DNA of 64,000 bases from UBA11740 sp049273695 (GCA_049273695.1 JBASRE010000018.1:62001-126000), one strand, 5' to 3'. Positions 44,231 through 53,100 are shown, counted from the first letter of the stretch. Notes: generated by a model not told the origin, from the letters alone. Made by a program: numbers and translations.

Positions 44231-45298
44231 TTACGCCGCAATCTCGCACGAGTCCAGCTCAGGTGCTTCGATGATTTCGCCGGGGGGACGGCCTTCGCCG
44301 TAGTAGGGACGGCCGTTATTGATCGCCTCGAAGTATTCCGAGATACGGCCGAGAATTTCTTCGACTGAATGTGAATGATAGAGCGCGGTGCGAAACAGCG
44401 CGCCGCCCTGCAAGCCGCGCGTAAACTGTCCCGCCAACTGCTTCATCCTTCCAATCGCCGCAATCATCGGCATGTCCTGTTGCAACATTTCAAAGTATTC
44501 GAGCAGCAGCGCGCGCTTGTCTTCCAGCGTCGGTTGAAATGGTTCGCGGCCGTGCATCACGTCTTCGATTTGCCGGAAAATCCACGGATTGGCCATCGCG
44601 CCACGTCCAATTAGCACGCCGTCACAGCCAGTCTCGCGAAAACGATCGAAAGTTTGCTGAACCGTCGTCACGTCACCGCTTCCTGAAACCGGCACCTTCA
44701 CAACTTCCTTAACCGCCCGCACCAAATCCCAATTTGCGAGACCGCGATAGCCCTGCTCTTTCGTTCGACCATGCAGCGCGATGTGCTCGACGCCACAGTC
44801 TTCAGCAAGCTTAGCTGTGTCGACCGCGTTGATCGTGCTGTCCGAATAGCCGGCGCGAATCTTAATCGTTAGCGGGATCGTGATCGCCTTCTTTATCTCT
44901 TTCAGAATCGTTTCCAGCCGCGGCAGATCACGCAACAAGCCTGAACCGCCGCCATGCTTTACAACTTTCGGCGCCGGGCAGCCGCAGTTGATATCGAGAA
45001 TGTCTGCGCCGATTTCCTCCGCCATCTCAGCCGCCATGCGCATGCGCTCAGCCTGACCGCCGAAAATCTGCACAGCAAATGGCCGCTCGTTTTCATAAAA
45101 GCGCATCTGCCGTTTCGATTTCGGATTGTTGCGCGTCAAGCCTTCGACAGAGATGAATTCAGAGACAGTCAAACCGATGCCGCCGCGCTGCTTTAGCAGG
45201 CGTCGAAAAGAAACGTCGGTCACACCCGCCATCGGTGAAAGCACCAGCGGCGGACTGATCTCAACATGGCGAATCTTGAAAGGCTTGATCTCGTTCAT
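44231..45298 (-). CDS. dusB: tRNA-dihydrouridine synthase
   Basis: FMN-dependent reduction of uridine in the tRNA D-loop. The TIM-barrel motifs LSPMAGVTDVSFRRL, DINCGCPAPKVVKHGGGSGLL (with the catalytic Cys) and VPVSGSGDVTT...CDGVLIGRGAMANPWIF are complete; the C-terminal helical domain follows. Length 355 is normal for DusB. The start codon is separated by only the T-run from a strong terminator hairpin at 45299-45334, so there is no room for a Shine-Dalgarno. Confidence 0.95.
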   Translation of the reverse strand: MNEIKPFKIRHVEISPPLVLSPMAGVTDVSFRRLLKQRGGIGLTVSEFISVEGLTRNNPKSKRQMRFYENERPFAVQIFGGQAERMRMAAEMAEEIGADILDINCGCPAPKVVKHGGGSGLLRDLPRLETILKEIKKAITIPLTIKIRAGYSDSTINAVDTAKLAEDCGVEHIALHGRTKEQGYRGLANWDLVRAVKEVVKVPVSGSGDVTTVQQTFDRFRETGCDGVLIGRGAMANPWIFRQIEDVMHGREPFQPTLEDKRALLLEYFEMLQQDMPMIAAIGRMKQLAGQFTRGLQGGALFRTALYHSHSVEEILGRISEYFEAINNGRPYYGEGRPPGEIIEAPELDSCEIAA

Positions 45299-45334
45299 AA
45301 AAAAGCCACACGAGATTTTACCTCATGTGGCTTT
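45299..45334 (-). terminator. Rho-independent terminator abutting the dusB start
   Basis: Read on the minus strand: AAAGCCACATGAG, a 7-nt loop, CTCGTGTGGCTTT with a run of six T, then directly ATG of dusB. It should stop transcripts coming from mreB. If dusB is expressed by read-through the hairpin could also hide its start. Confidence 0.75.
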
Positions 45335-45349
45335 GGTACGCCCTGTGCC

Positions 45350-45403
45350 GTTTAGAGTCGGGCTACTGCCCGACACTCAGCGGGCGGTAGCCCGCTGCTA
45401 AAC
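45350..45403. repeat. GTTTAGAGTCGGGCTACTGC palindromic repeat
   Basis: Begins GTTTAGAGTCGGGCTACTGC and ends GGTAGCCCGCTGCTAAAC. Nearly the same as 63485-63535 and related to 5329-5393. It lies between mreB and dusB. Confidence 0.8.
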
Positions 45404-45438
45404 GTTCGAAGAAGGCAGGCGAGACGCGTGCGGACCGG

Positions 45439-46515
45439 CTACCAATTTACAGCCAGTCGCTCTGCCTGTTCCCAAACCGGCGCGTCCAGGCGCAAAGACG
45501 CGCGCTGCAAACGCTCGGCATCTTCCAAGAGACGCCCCGCGCCGAGCGCGACAGTCGTTAGCGGATCTTCAGGAACAGTGACTTTCAGATCGAGTTCACT
45601 TTGCAGGCGATCGGACATTCCGTGCAGCAGTGCGCCGCCGCCCGTCAGAATAACGCCTGAATAATGAATATCGGCGGTGACTTCCGGACTGGCGTCTTCA
45701 ATCACGCGCCGCACGGCCGAGATGATTTCCGACAGCACCGGTTCGAGCGCCGTTCGGACTTCGCGCGCGCTAATCGTAACCGGTAAGGCCGCGCCATTCG
45801 CCAATTGCTTGCCGACAATCTCAACGTCACGCTCGAGTTGTGAGTGATGAAAGGCTGCGGCTGAGCCCAGCTCGCACTTGATGTGTTCGATCGTGCGCTC
45901 GCCAAACGCGACGGCGTAGCGCAAACGCAGATAGTCGCGAATCGCATCGTCCATCGCGTTGCCCGCGGCCGCCAGGCTCACTGAATTAACCACGCCACCC
46001 GAAGCGAGAATCGCGATGTTCGTCGTGCCGCCGCCAATATCGACAACGAGGTGCGCGTGCTCGTCTTCGAAGTCCAACCCGGCGCCGATCGCGGCCGCGA
46101 GTCCCTCATCGATCAGATCAACGCGTCCGGCTTTGGCGTCGCGTGCGGCATCGCGTACAGATCGACGCTCGAGCGGCGTCGATGATCCGGGCACGCCGAC
46201 CACCAGGTGACTTCGCTTCGGATGATCGTGCTTCTGGACCCGGCTGATGATGGCGCGCAGGAACACCTGCGAGATTTCGAAGTTGTCGATCGCTCCGCGG
46301 CGCAGAGGCCGATAGACCTCAGTATCGTTCGGTTCCCGACCCAACAACTTTAACGCCGGCGAGCCCACCGAAATGACCTCGCGGCTGTACTTGTTGACGG
46401 CGACCACCGAAGGCTCGTTCAAAACGACACCTTGGGTTGGCGTGTAAACAATCGTATTGACCGTGCCTAAATCAATCGCCAAATCTTCTGAGAAAAATCC
46501 GCTGAGAATATTCAT
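45439..46515 (-). CDS. mreB: Rod-shape-determining protein MreB
   Basis: Actin-like filament protein directing lateral cell-wall synthesis on the inner membrane face. The phosphate-1 motif DLAIDLGTVNTIVY, the VVGVPGSSTPLERRSV segment, VVDIGGGTTNIAIL, and the adenosine motif GVILTGGGALLHG are all present; length 358 is slightly longer than usual. The gene is not followed by mreC/mreD here; its neighbours are dusB and an L,D-transpeptidase. A stand-alone mreB may be a second copy. No clear Shine-Dalgarno is visible. Confidence 0.92.
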   Translation of the reverse strand: MNILSGFFSEDLAIDLGTVNTIVYTPTQGVVLNEPSVVAVNKYSREVISVGSPALKLLGREPNDTEVYRPLRRGAIDNFEISQVFLRAIISRVQKHDHPKRSHLVVGVPGSSTPLERRSVRDAARDAKAGRVDLIDEGLAAAIGAGLDFEDEHAHLVVDIGGGTTNIAILASGGVVNSVSLAAAGNAMDDAIRDYLRLRYAVAFGERTIEHIKCELGSAAAFHHSQLERDVEIVGKQLANGAALPVTISAREVRTALEPVLSEIISAVRRVIEDASPEVTADIHYSGVILTGGGALLHGMSDRLQSELDLKVTVPEDPLTTVALGAGRLLEDAERLQRASLRLDAPVWEQAERLAVNW

Positions 46516-46723
46516 GTTTTTTTAACCCCGGATACGCACGCTTTTCGACTAGCTGCGAATTCAACGCCAATTTAGCAACCGATATGCCAATGACTGACAA
46601 AGGCCGCGGACGGAGGCGCGTTCGAAATATTTGAGCAAATCTTCGTCTTGAGCGCGCTGACACTTTCTGCCGGCGGGGTATGCCGCTCGATTATCGAACG
46701 GTGAATAAGAGGTTCGCGCGGGA

Positions 46724-47305
46724 CTAAGGCAGAATTGTGACCGGCGTGCCGACGGTGGCCGTATTGAAGAGTTCGCGGATGTCAGTGTCTTCGAGGGCGA
46801 CACAACCCCAGGTCCAATCGCTGCTCGCGCCACGACCATGGATGTAGATGTCGCCGCCCAAAGCCGTGTTTTGGGGCGGGGTCCTTTTCAATTTCAGCGC
46901 GCGCATGATCGCGGCGTGTTGCGGCTTGGTGATGAGTCCATCGCGCAGGCCCCGGTCGGCGTGCGGCGCATTCGGATAGCTGACGCCGAGCGAGAGATAA
47001 AAAGCGCTTTTGTCGTTCCTGGTGAAGATATAGAAGTCGCCTTCAGGAGTGCGGCGATCTCCCTGCCGCACTTTGTCGCCCTTTGGACTGAGGCCGAGTC
47101 CGACGCGATAAGTGCGCACCAACTTGTTTCCATCGTAGAGAAACAAACGGCGCTCAGCTTTCTTCACGACAATTCGAGGCGACGTGAGCTTAAGCGCGGC
47201 TTGATGTGGGTCCGCACTCCTGGTTATCGAAGGAGGCGCGAACGCGGTTGAGCAGATGGCCAGCAGTAGTCCTGCGAGAGTTAACGAGGTCTTAACGCTG
47301 TTCAT
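46724..47305 (-). CDS. Secreted L,D-transpeptidase (YkuD domain)
   Basis: A 193-residue enzyme with a signal peptide (about 1-23) and a YkuD catalytic domain: IVVKKAERRLFLYDGNKLV, DRRTPEGDFYIF, the catalytic His in YIHGRG (His156) and Cys in SDWTWGCVAL (Cys168). It forms 3-3 peptidoglycan cross-links or attaches proteins to the wall. ATG 47305 is chosen; the frame continues upstream only into a palindromic element. Location beside mreB supports a cell-wall role. Confidence 0.9.
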   Translation of the reverse strand: MNSVKTSLTLAGLLLAICSTAFAPPSITRSADPHQAALKLTSPRIVVKKAERRLFLYDGNKLVRTYRVGLGLSPKGDKVRQGDRRTPEGDFYIFTRNDKSAFYLSLGVSYPNAPHADRGLRDGLITKPQHAAIMRALKLKRTPPQNTALGGDIYIHGRGASSDWTWGCVALEDTDIRELFNTATVGTPVTILP

Positions 47306-47313
47306 GACTCCAG

Positions 47314-47458
47314 TCTTATTCACACCTCGCTTCAGCGAGGTGTTTGCTGCTCGTTCGGAACTCGGCAACCGTTTTTAACGGTTTGCAGGAAGCCGTTGAA
47401 ACGGCTCAAACCAATTAATCTGCTCGCAGCACCTCGCTGAAGCGAGGTGTGAATGAGA
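47314..47458. repeat. Palindromic element with CTCATTCACACC tips (relative of the MITE-like element)
   Basis: Arms of 29 nt (TCTTATTCACACCTCGCTTC... at 47314 and ...GAGGTGTGAATGAGA ending 47458) surround hairpins AACCGTTTTTAACGGTTT and AGCCGTTGAAACGGCT. The tip and interior pattern matches the element at 15533-15781 although the outer arms differ. Confidence 0.75.
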
Positions 47459-47520
47459 CCGCGGTAAACCACGTTACTTAGACGCCCATTTCCTAATCAG
47501 GTTCCGGTCTCCTGACGATT

Positions 47521-47619
47521 TGAGGTCAGTACCACCTGCGTCAGCAGGTGGGTTAATGAGCAAGTTAACGACAAACGGGCGCTTGGTCCCATCCGCTCAC
47601 GCGGATGGGACTGACTTCA
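47521..47619. repeat. GTCAGTACCACCTGCG palindromic element
   Basis: The left arm TGAGGTCAGTACCACCTGCG (47521) and the right arm ending GGGACTGACTTCA (47619) are imperfect complements. Same family as 34630-34719. The right tip covers the stop codon of the S4 gene. Confidence 0.8.
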
Positions 47620-47895
47620 TGCCCACGTCAAATCATCTGCTGCCGTTCTACTGACGATTTGGATTAACGAATTTGCGTCCCGGCGAGAGACATTGTGGGA
47701 AGTCGGTACTTCCAGAACGCGCGCGACGGTTTCTTCGTTGGCCTTGCGGATTATGATTTCGTCACCGGCTTTGACGTCGTGCGCTGATTTCGCCGCACGG
47801 CCGTTAAGCAAAACAATGCCCGCATCGCAAAGCTTCTGAGCAACTGTGCGGCGCGGGCAAAGCCGGCTGAGTTTTAGGAATAGGTCAAGACGCAA
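47617..47895 (-). CDS. S4-domain RNA-binding protein (RqcP/Hsp15-like)
   Basis: A 92-residue protein beginning with an S4 domain: MRLDLFLKLSRLCPRRTVAQ, DAGIVLLNGRAAKSAHDVKAGDEIII. Such small proteins bind 23S rRNA or stalled large subunits (RqcP, Hsp15) in ribosome quality control. It is the third gene of a same-strand run mfd - SurA-like - S4; in Bacillus an RqcP gene also lies downstream of mfd, which supports the assignment modestly. The exact subfamily is not settled. Confidence 0.85.
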   Translation of the reverse strand: MRLDLFLKLSRLCPRRTVAQKLCDAGIVLLNGRAAKSAHDVKAGDEIIIRKANEETVARVLEVPTSHNVSRRDANSLIQIVSRTAADDLTWA

Positions 47896-47900
47896 GCAAA

Positions 47901-47981
47901 GTTTCGGGTTTCGAGTTTAGAGTTTCGAGTTCAAGTTGGATCCGGCTCGAACTCGAAACCCGGAACCCGAAACTCGAAACT
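47901..47981. repeat. GTTTCGA heptamer array with inverted halves
   Basis: GTTTCGG, GTTTCGA, GTTTAGA, GTTTCGA, GTTCAAG, then after a short centre ACTCGAA, ACCCGGA, ACCCGAA, ACTCGAA. It fills the gap between the SurA-like and S4 genes. Confidence 0.85.
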
Positions 47982-47984
47982 GAT

Positions 47985-49061
47985 TTACGGTTTGCCGTTC
48001 TTGTCCTTCTTATCAGTCTTGGTCGCGGCGGCAGGCGGCACGATACTAAGCAGCGGCATCACTGACGCACGATAAGCTTCGGCGACGCTTACGTAAGCAT
48101 CGTTGCGCAAATCCTGAAGATACTTATCGCGCGCTTTCGGCAGACGCTCCATGGTGATCGCTTCGCGCACCTTCATCTCGTTGAACGTCGGCGTCGAAGA
48201 GCCGGCGGTTCGCGCATCGACACGGAGTATTTGATACCCCTCGTCAGTCTTCAAAGGCTCACCCACGCCGCCGGCCTGAACGTTCTTGACCGCAGCGGCA
48301 ATGTCCGCTCGCAGGTTTGTGACTTCAAACAAACCCACTTTGCCTTTGTTCTGTTGGCTGCGTTCCGAGTACGCCGTGGCCAGGGTCCCAAAGTCAGCGC
48401 CGCCGCGAATCTGCGCGACGAGTTGATTGGCGCGGGCTTTTACGTCCGCTTCGGGTTTGCCGGCGAGGCTCAAAAAGATTTCCGAAAGTTCGACGGTTTC
48501 CGGTTTGACGAACTTGCTCTGGTTCGCGTCAAAGTATTTCCGCAGCTCTTCGATGCTCAAGCCGTAGAACAGCTTCGAATCGACGTCACTCTCGAGCACC
48601 GCCTGCTTCATCATTTCGGTGCGCATCGTCTGGCGCGTCTCGACCGGATCGACGCCTGACTGTCGCATCGCTTCTTCCAGTTTCTCGATCGAATTCAGCT
48701 TATTCTCGACCGCGACTTCGAGCATGCGTTTGTTAACCTGCGCTTCGACGCGTTCGCTCAGGTCAAGCTCCTTACCTTTTTGCAGCAGCAATTGCTCGTT
48801 AATGAGCGTGGCGATCAGTTCCGCTTTCCGCTTTTCAACTTCGGCCTGTGCCTGCTCAGGGCTCATGCCGTTCTGTTTCAGGGTTTCCACGCGCTCTTTC
48901 ATCTCGCGCTTCAACTGTGAAAGGGTGACGACGCCGTCGTTGACCTGGGCGATAACTTCGTCAACGACGACCGGTTCACCTTCCTGGGCTATGGCCGGCG
49001 TGGGGATAAAAGCAATAGCCGCGAACAGGAATAGAGCGGCAGTAAGTGATTTGAATTTCAT
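47985..49061 (-). CDS. Periplasmic SurA/PpiD-like chaperone and peptidyl-prolyl isomerase
   Basis: A 358-residue exported protein with a signal peptide (about 1-25, ending AIAQ), a SurA N-terminal-like helical chaperone region (DEVIAQVNDGVVTLSQLKREM...LINEQLLLQKGKELDL) and one parvulin domain (VELSEIFLSL, ADFGTLATAYSERSQQNKGKVGLFEV, VGEPLKTDEGYQILRVD). It assists folding of exported or outer-membrane proteins. It lies between mfd and the S4 gene in the same direction. Confidence 0.9.
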   Translation of the reverse strand: MKFKSLTAALFLFAAIAFIPTPAIAQEGEPVVVDEVIAQVNDGVVTLSQLKREMKERVETLKQNGMSPEQAQAEVEKRKAELIATLINEQLLLQKGKELDLSERVEAQVNKRMLEVAVENKLNSIEKLEEAMRQSGVDPVETRQTMRTEMMKQAVLESDVDSKLFYGLSIEELRKYFDANQSKFVKPETVELSEIFLSLAGKPEADVKARANQLVAQIRGGADFGTLATAYSERSQQNKGKVGLFEVTNLRADIAAAVKNVQAGGVGEPLKTDEGYQILRVDARTAGSSTPTFNEMKVREAITMERLPKARDKYLQDLRNDAYVSVAEAYRASVMPLLSIVPPAAATKTDKKDKNGKP

Positions 49062-49076
49062 TTGTACTCCTCAAAG

Positions 49077-49150
49077 TTTGGAGTGCGGTGACTTGTCACC
49101 GCTTCTCTCCGGTACTGAAAACAAGCGGCGACCGGTCGCCGCACTCCAAA
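49077..49150. repeat. TTTGGAGTGCGG palindromic repeat
   Basis: TTTGGAGTGCGG (49077-49088) mirrors CCGCACTCCAAA (49139-49150) with GGTGAC/GTCACC and GGCGACC/GGTCGCC stems inside. It lies between mfd and the SurA-like gene; related tips at 4819-5022 and 12463-12570. Confidence 0.8.
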
Positions 49151-49159
49151 GCGCTAATT

Positions 49160-52100
49160 CTAACCGTCGCTGCGGATTTGCAGCAACACGCGGCGGGCCA
49201 CGGCCAGCACTTCGTCGCGCTCTTCCTCGCTCAATTCCAGCCGCAAAACGCCGTTGGGCGTGAAGCTTGCGCCCTCTCGAACTCGCACCATTTCCATCAG
49301 CTTTTCCGGCGCAACCCGCGCTTTTTCGCTGAGTTTAATGGCGATTCCACCCGGCGCCCGGTCAATGGAAACGGCGCCGACATCCTCGGCCGCCTGCCTC
49401 AGCCGCGCATAGGCGAAAAGGTGTTCGACGGATTCAGGGATGCGGCCGTAGCGATCTTCCGTCTCGGCACGAATCGCCGTCAAAGCCTCTTCATCGCGCG
49501 CGGACGAAACGCGTTTGTAAGTCCGCAGGCGCTGTCCCATGTCGCTGACATACGTTTCGGGAATCGCGACATCGACGGCGAGATTGATTGTGACGCTGGT
49601 TTCGTCTTCGACCTGTTCGCCGCGGAGCTCCGAAACCGTGCGCTCGAGCATTTGCGTGTAAAGATCGAATCCGAGCGCGTCCATGTGACCGGACTGCTGC
49701 CCGCCGAGCAAATTACCCGCACCTCTCAATTCCAAATCCAAAGCCGCGATCCGAAATCCAGCTCCCAATTCCGAAAACTCACGAATTGCAGCCAAACGCC
49801 TTCGCGCAATTGGTGAAAGCTCCTGTTCCGCCGGAATCAAAAGGTAGGCATAAGCTCGGCGATTCGAGCGCCCGACGCGCCCGCGCAACTGATAAAGCTG
49901 AGAAAGACCGTAATTATCGGCGCGATTTATGATGATTGTGTTCGCTCGCGGGATGTCTATTCCGTTCTCAATAATGGTCGTCGCGACCAGCACATCGTAT
50001 TTAAAATCAATGAAATCCAGCATCACGCGCTCCATCTCTTTTTCATTCATTTTGCCGTGGCCGACGGCGATGCGGCACGACGGCACCAGGCGCTGTACCA
50101 GCGCCGCAATCGTCTCGATTGACTCGACGCGATTGTGAATGAAAAAGATCTGACCACCGCGTGACAGTTCCAGCTCGATAGCCGACTTGATCACGGTATC
50201 CGATGACTGCACGACCTGGGTTTGGATTGCGAGGCGATCGCTGGGCGGAGTCTCGATCAGGGACATGTCGCGCAGGCCGCTCAGCGACATGTTCAGCGTG
50301 CGTGGAATTGGCGTCGCTGACAAAGTCAGCACATCGACGCGCTTCTTCAGTTGCTTCAGACGCTCTTTGTGAGCGACACCGAAACGTTGCTCTTCATCGA
50401 CGACGACCAAACCGAGATCGCGAAAGCTCACGTCTTTCGAAAGCATTCGATGCGTGCCAATCACCACATCGACCTCGCCGCCTTCGACACGTTTCACCAC
50501 TTCCTTCTGTTCTTTCGACGATCGAAAGCGTGAAAGTAACTCGACCTTGATCGGAAAAGGCGCGAACCGCTGACGAAAAGTTTCAAAGTGCTGGTAGGCG
50601 AGCACGGTGGTCGGTGTCAGCACTGCCGTCTGCTTGCCGTCCATCACCGCCTTGAAAGCCGCGCGCATCGCGACTTCCGTCTTGCCGTAACCGACGTCGC
50701 CGCACAGCAGGCGGTCCATCGGCGTCGGCGTCTCCATGTCTTTCTTCACATCTTCGATCGCGGTTTCCTGATCGGGAGTCAGTGTGTATTCGAAACCTTC
50801 TTCGAACTCACGCTGCCAGGGCGCGTCCGGCGGGAACGAGTGCCCTTCCACCAGTTTGCGCTCCGCGTACAAACGCAGAAGCTCGTCAGCCATGTCACGC
50901 ATCGCGCGTTTGGCTTTGGCCTTGGTCTTCTGCCAACCGATGCCGCCGAGTTTATCCAGCGTCGGCTGATGACCTTCGGCGCTGGAGTAGCGCTGCACCA
51001 GATCGAGCCGCTCGACCGGCACGTAAAGCTTGGCGTCCTCGGCGTAGTAAAGCAGCATGAACTCGCCGCGTTTGGGCGCCGCAATCGCTGCCGATGAAGG
51101 CTGCGCCGGCCCCAGGTCAAGCGTCACGAGTCCACCGAATCGCGCGATGCCGTGATCGATGTGGACGACGAAGTCGTTTACTTTGAGGTCGCGAAAGTCG
51201 GAAAGAAAAGCAGCGGCGCGCGCCCGGCGTTTCTTCTCGCGCTTGATTGCGGTGGTGCGACGTTCAAGTGCGGGCTCCGCGGCTTCGTCGAACAGATCGC
51301 CTTCGACATGGACGACCAGGGTACGCATGCCTCTGGCATGTTCTTGCACGCCAGAGGCGTCCGTAACGGCCGACGTACCGGGCAATTCGAAGCCGCCGGA
51401 AAGTTTGCCGAAGGTGACGACTGCTTGCGCGGTTGCCGGAGCATCGGATTGATCTTCGAATGAAGTTAGCCGCGCGTTCACTTCGTATTCGCGCAGAATT
51501 TCTGTGACGCGTTCCGCAACGCCGCGGCTGGGCATCACAAACAGAGTCGTGGCGTTTGAATTCGCGTGCCGCGAAATTACGTCGCGCGCAAGATCCGGTA
51601 AACGGCCGTGGTAACGCATCACCGACTGCGCTCTCCACTCGATCTCACCTGGGAGCGCGGGCATCCTGCCGCCATCTGTTCCCCTCTCCGCAAGCGGAGA
51701 GGGGTTAGGGGAGAGGTTAGCGGTCGTCGCAACCCCACCCCCAACCCCTCCCCGTTCACGGGGAGGGGGGAGCGCCGGAAACAAGAACAGCGGCCGTTTA
51801 CGCCCGCGTTCTTTTCCGACCGAAATCTTCGGGGCTTCCGCCTCGAGCGCGAGCTCCTGATCCGTCGCCGCCACCGTGCGACCGAGCGCGCGCAGCTCCA
51901 CTCTTTGCTTCGAATCTATTCGCGAACGCAGTTCTTCGGCAGTCAGATAGAGTTCCTCTGGCCGCAAACCGAGATCATCAGCGGCCTCAGTTTCCGCGTG
52001 GCGCTGCTCGAGAGTTTGAAACGCGCTCGACAGAAAGGACTCGACCTCCACCGGTTCATCGATGACGAGCACCGCCTCTTTCAGATAATCAAACGTGGTT

Positions 52101-53008
52101 GCATGGTTTTCGCGGCCGAGCGAAATCAGCCATTCCCAGCCGGGGAAGCTTTCGCCTTCGTCGGCGTAAACGGTTCGATCTCGAAGCGAGCGCGCGAATC
52201 GCTCATCACGCCAGCGCAGGCGCGCGTGCGATGCCCATTCGCGAAAGTCTGACGCGTGCACCATCAGTTCGCGCATCGGAGGAATTTCGATTTGCGTTAA
52301 CTGAGTTGTGGAGAGTTGCGTTTCCGGATCGAACTCGCGGATTGAATCAACTGTGTCGCCAAAGAATTCAATGCGGACTGGCGCATCGCGTCCCGGCGGC
52401 CAAACGTCGAGAATGCCGCCGCGCATGGAGAACTCGCCCACCGCGGCAATTGGATCTTCTCGCACGTAACCGCCGGCGATGAGTTTATCGACGAGTTCTT
52501 CCGGCGCGGTGTCTTCATCGCGACGCAGGACCGCTCCGGCCTTCAGTATCTCGCCCGGCGGAATTGTGCGCCGCGCCATCGCACGCGAGGTCAGCAGAAC
52601 GAAATCTGGTTGAGTCCGCGCCAGACGCCACAGCGCCAACGCGCGTCGTTCAAGCGTCTCTGCGTGCGGCGATCCGCCGGCGTATGGATCACTCTCGGAC
52701 GATGGCAAAACGGCCACGGTGTCCTTGCATTCAGACGCGCCCCGCAAAGCGCAATACCAGAAACTGATATCGCGCTCCCAATTCTCGAGGTCGCGTTGGG
52801 CTGGAACTACGAGCGCGAACTGCTTTCCCGTTTCGCGTTGCAGCGCGGCCAATGCGAGCGCGCGTGCGGGACCCGCAACCAGACCACTAATTGAAATGAC
52901 ACGGGCGCCCCGGCGAATTTGGTCGAGCACACTTCCGAATTCCGCGCTGTCAGTGATTGTTTGCAGCGTGGATTGGAGTGTTGAGGATTTATCGATTGTG
53001 GTTGACAT
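49160..53008 (-). CDS. mfd: Transcription-repair coupling factor
   Basis: Releases stalled RNA polymerase and recruits UvrA. Order: UvrB-homology part (1-about 400), RNA-polymerase-interaction domain (about 600-680, with VHIDHGIARFGG), helicase motifs CGDVGYGKTEVAM, VLTPTTVLA, VVDEEQRFG and TLSATPIPRTLNMSL, then the C-terminal TRCF domain. At 1282 residues it is about 100 longer than usual; the excess includes a segment encoded by a CCCTCTCC palindrome (51680-51770, about residues 413-443; includes NPSPLAERG) and one encoded by a GGTACGC palindrome (51320-51366). Both keep the frame open. Confidence 0.96.
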   Translation of the reverse strand: MSTTIDKSSTLQSTLQTITDSAEFGSVLDQIRRGARVISISGLVAGPARALALAALQRETGKQFALVVPAQRDLENWERDISFWYCALRGASECKDTVAVLPSSESDPYAGGSPHAETLERRALALWRLARTQPDFVLLTSRAMARRTIPPGEILKAGAVLRRDEDTAPEELVDKLIAGGYVREDPIAAVGEFSMRGGILDVWPPGRDAPVRIEFFGDTVDSIREFDPETQLSTTQLTQIEIPPMRELMVHASDFREWASHARLRWRDERFARSLRDRTVYADEGESFPGWEWLISLGRENHATTFDYLKEAVLVIDEPVEVESFLSSAFQTLEQRHAETEAADDLGLRPEELYLTAEELRSRIDSKQRVELRALGRTVAATDQELALEAEAPKISVGKERGRKRPLFLFPALPPPRERGGVGGGVATTANLSPNPSPLAERGTDGGRMPALPGEIEWRAQSVMRYHGRLPDLARDVISRHANSNATTLFVMPSRGVAERVTEILREYEVNARLTSFEDQSDAPATAQAVVTFGKLSGGFELPGTSAVTDASGVQEHARGMRTLVVHVEGDLFDEAAEPALERRTTAIKREKKRRARAAAFLSDFRDLKVNDFVVHIDHGIARFGGLVTLDLGPAQPSSAAIAAPKRGEFMLLYYAEDAKLYVPVERLDLVQRYSSAEGHQPTLDKLGGIGWQKTKAKAKRAMRDMADELLRLYAERKLVEGHSFPPDAPWQREFEEGFEYTLTPDQETAIEDVKKDMETPTPMDRLLCGDVGYGKTEVAMRAAFKAVMDGKQTAVLTPTTVLAYQHFETFRQRFAPFPIKVELLSRFRSSKEQKEVVKRVEGGEVDVVIGTHRMLSKDVSFRDLGLVVVDEEQRFGVAHKERLKQLKKRVDVLTLSATPIPRTLNMSLSGLRDMSLIETPPSDRLAIQTQVVQSSDTVIKSAIELELSRGGQIFFIHNRVESIETIAALVQRLVPSCRIAVGHGKMNEKEMERVMLDFIDFKYDVLVATTIIENGIDIPRANTIIINRADNYGLSQLYQLRGRVGRSNRRAYAYLLIPAEQELSPIARRRLAAIREFSELGAGFRIAALDLELRGAGNLLGGQQSGHMDALGFDLYTQMLERTVSELRGEQVEDETSVTINLAVDVAIPETYVSDMGQRLRTYKRVSSARDEEALTAIRAETEDRYGRIPESVEHLFAYARLRQAAEDVGAVSIDRAPGGIAIKLSEKARVAPEKLMEMVRVREGASFTPNGVLRLELSEEERDEVLAVARRVLLQIRSDG
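51320..51366. repeat. GGTACGC palindromic element inside mfd
   Basis: GGTACGCATGCCTCTGGCATG faces GCACGCCAGAGGCGTCCGTA. The encoded residues (around VQEHARGMRT) fall between GGFELPG and LVVHVEGDLF, where Mfd proteins normally have no insertion. Confidence 0.75.
51680..51770. repeat. CCCTCTCC/CCCCTCCCC palindromes inside mfd
   Basis: Two hairpins, CCCCTCTCCGC/GCGGAGAGGGG and CCCCTCCCCG/CGGGGAGGGG, face each other and are related to the cores at 4873-5001 and 20531-20652. Mfd stays open in frame. Confidence 0.8.
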
Positions 53009-53055
53009 CGATTTGTGGCTCTGCCACCCGATGTGCGGAAAGGCTATGCGTTGTT

Positions 53056-53100
53056 TGTCCCCTGTGACCTATGCGTCTTATACGACACATGAGACATATC
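53056..53100. repeat. ATGNGAC-type degenerate array
   Basis: Units such as GTGACCTATGC, GTCTTATAC, GACACATGA, GACATAT, related to the array at 7566-7627. It lies between mfd and the RfaE2-like gene. Confidence 0.6.
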
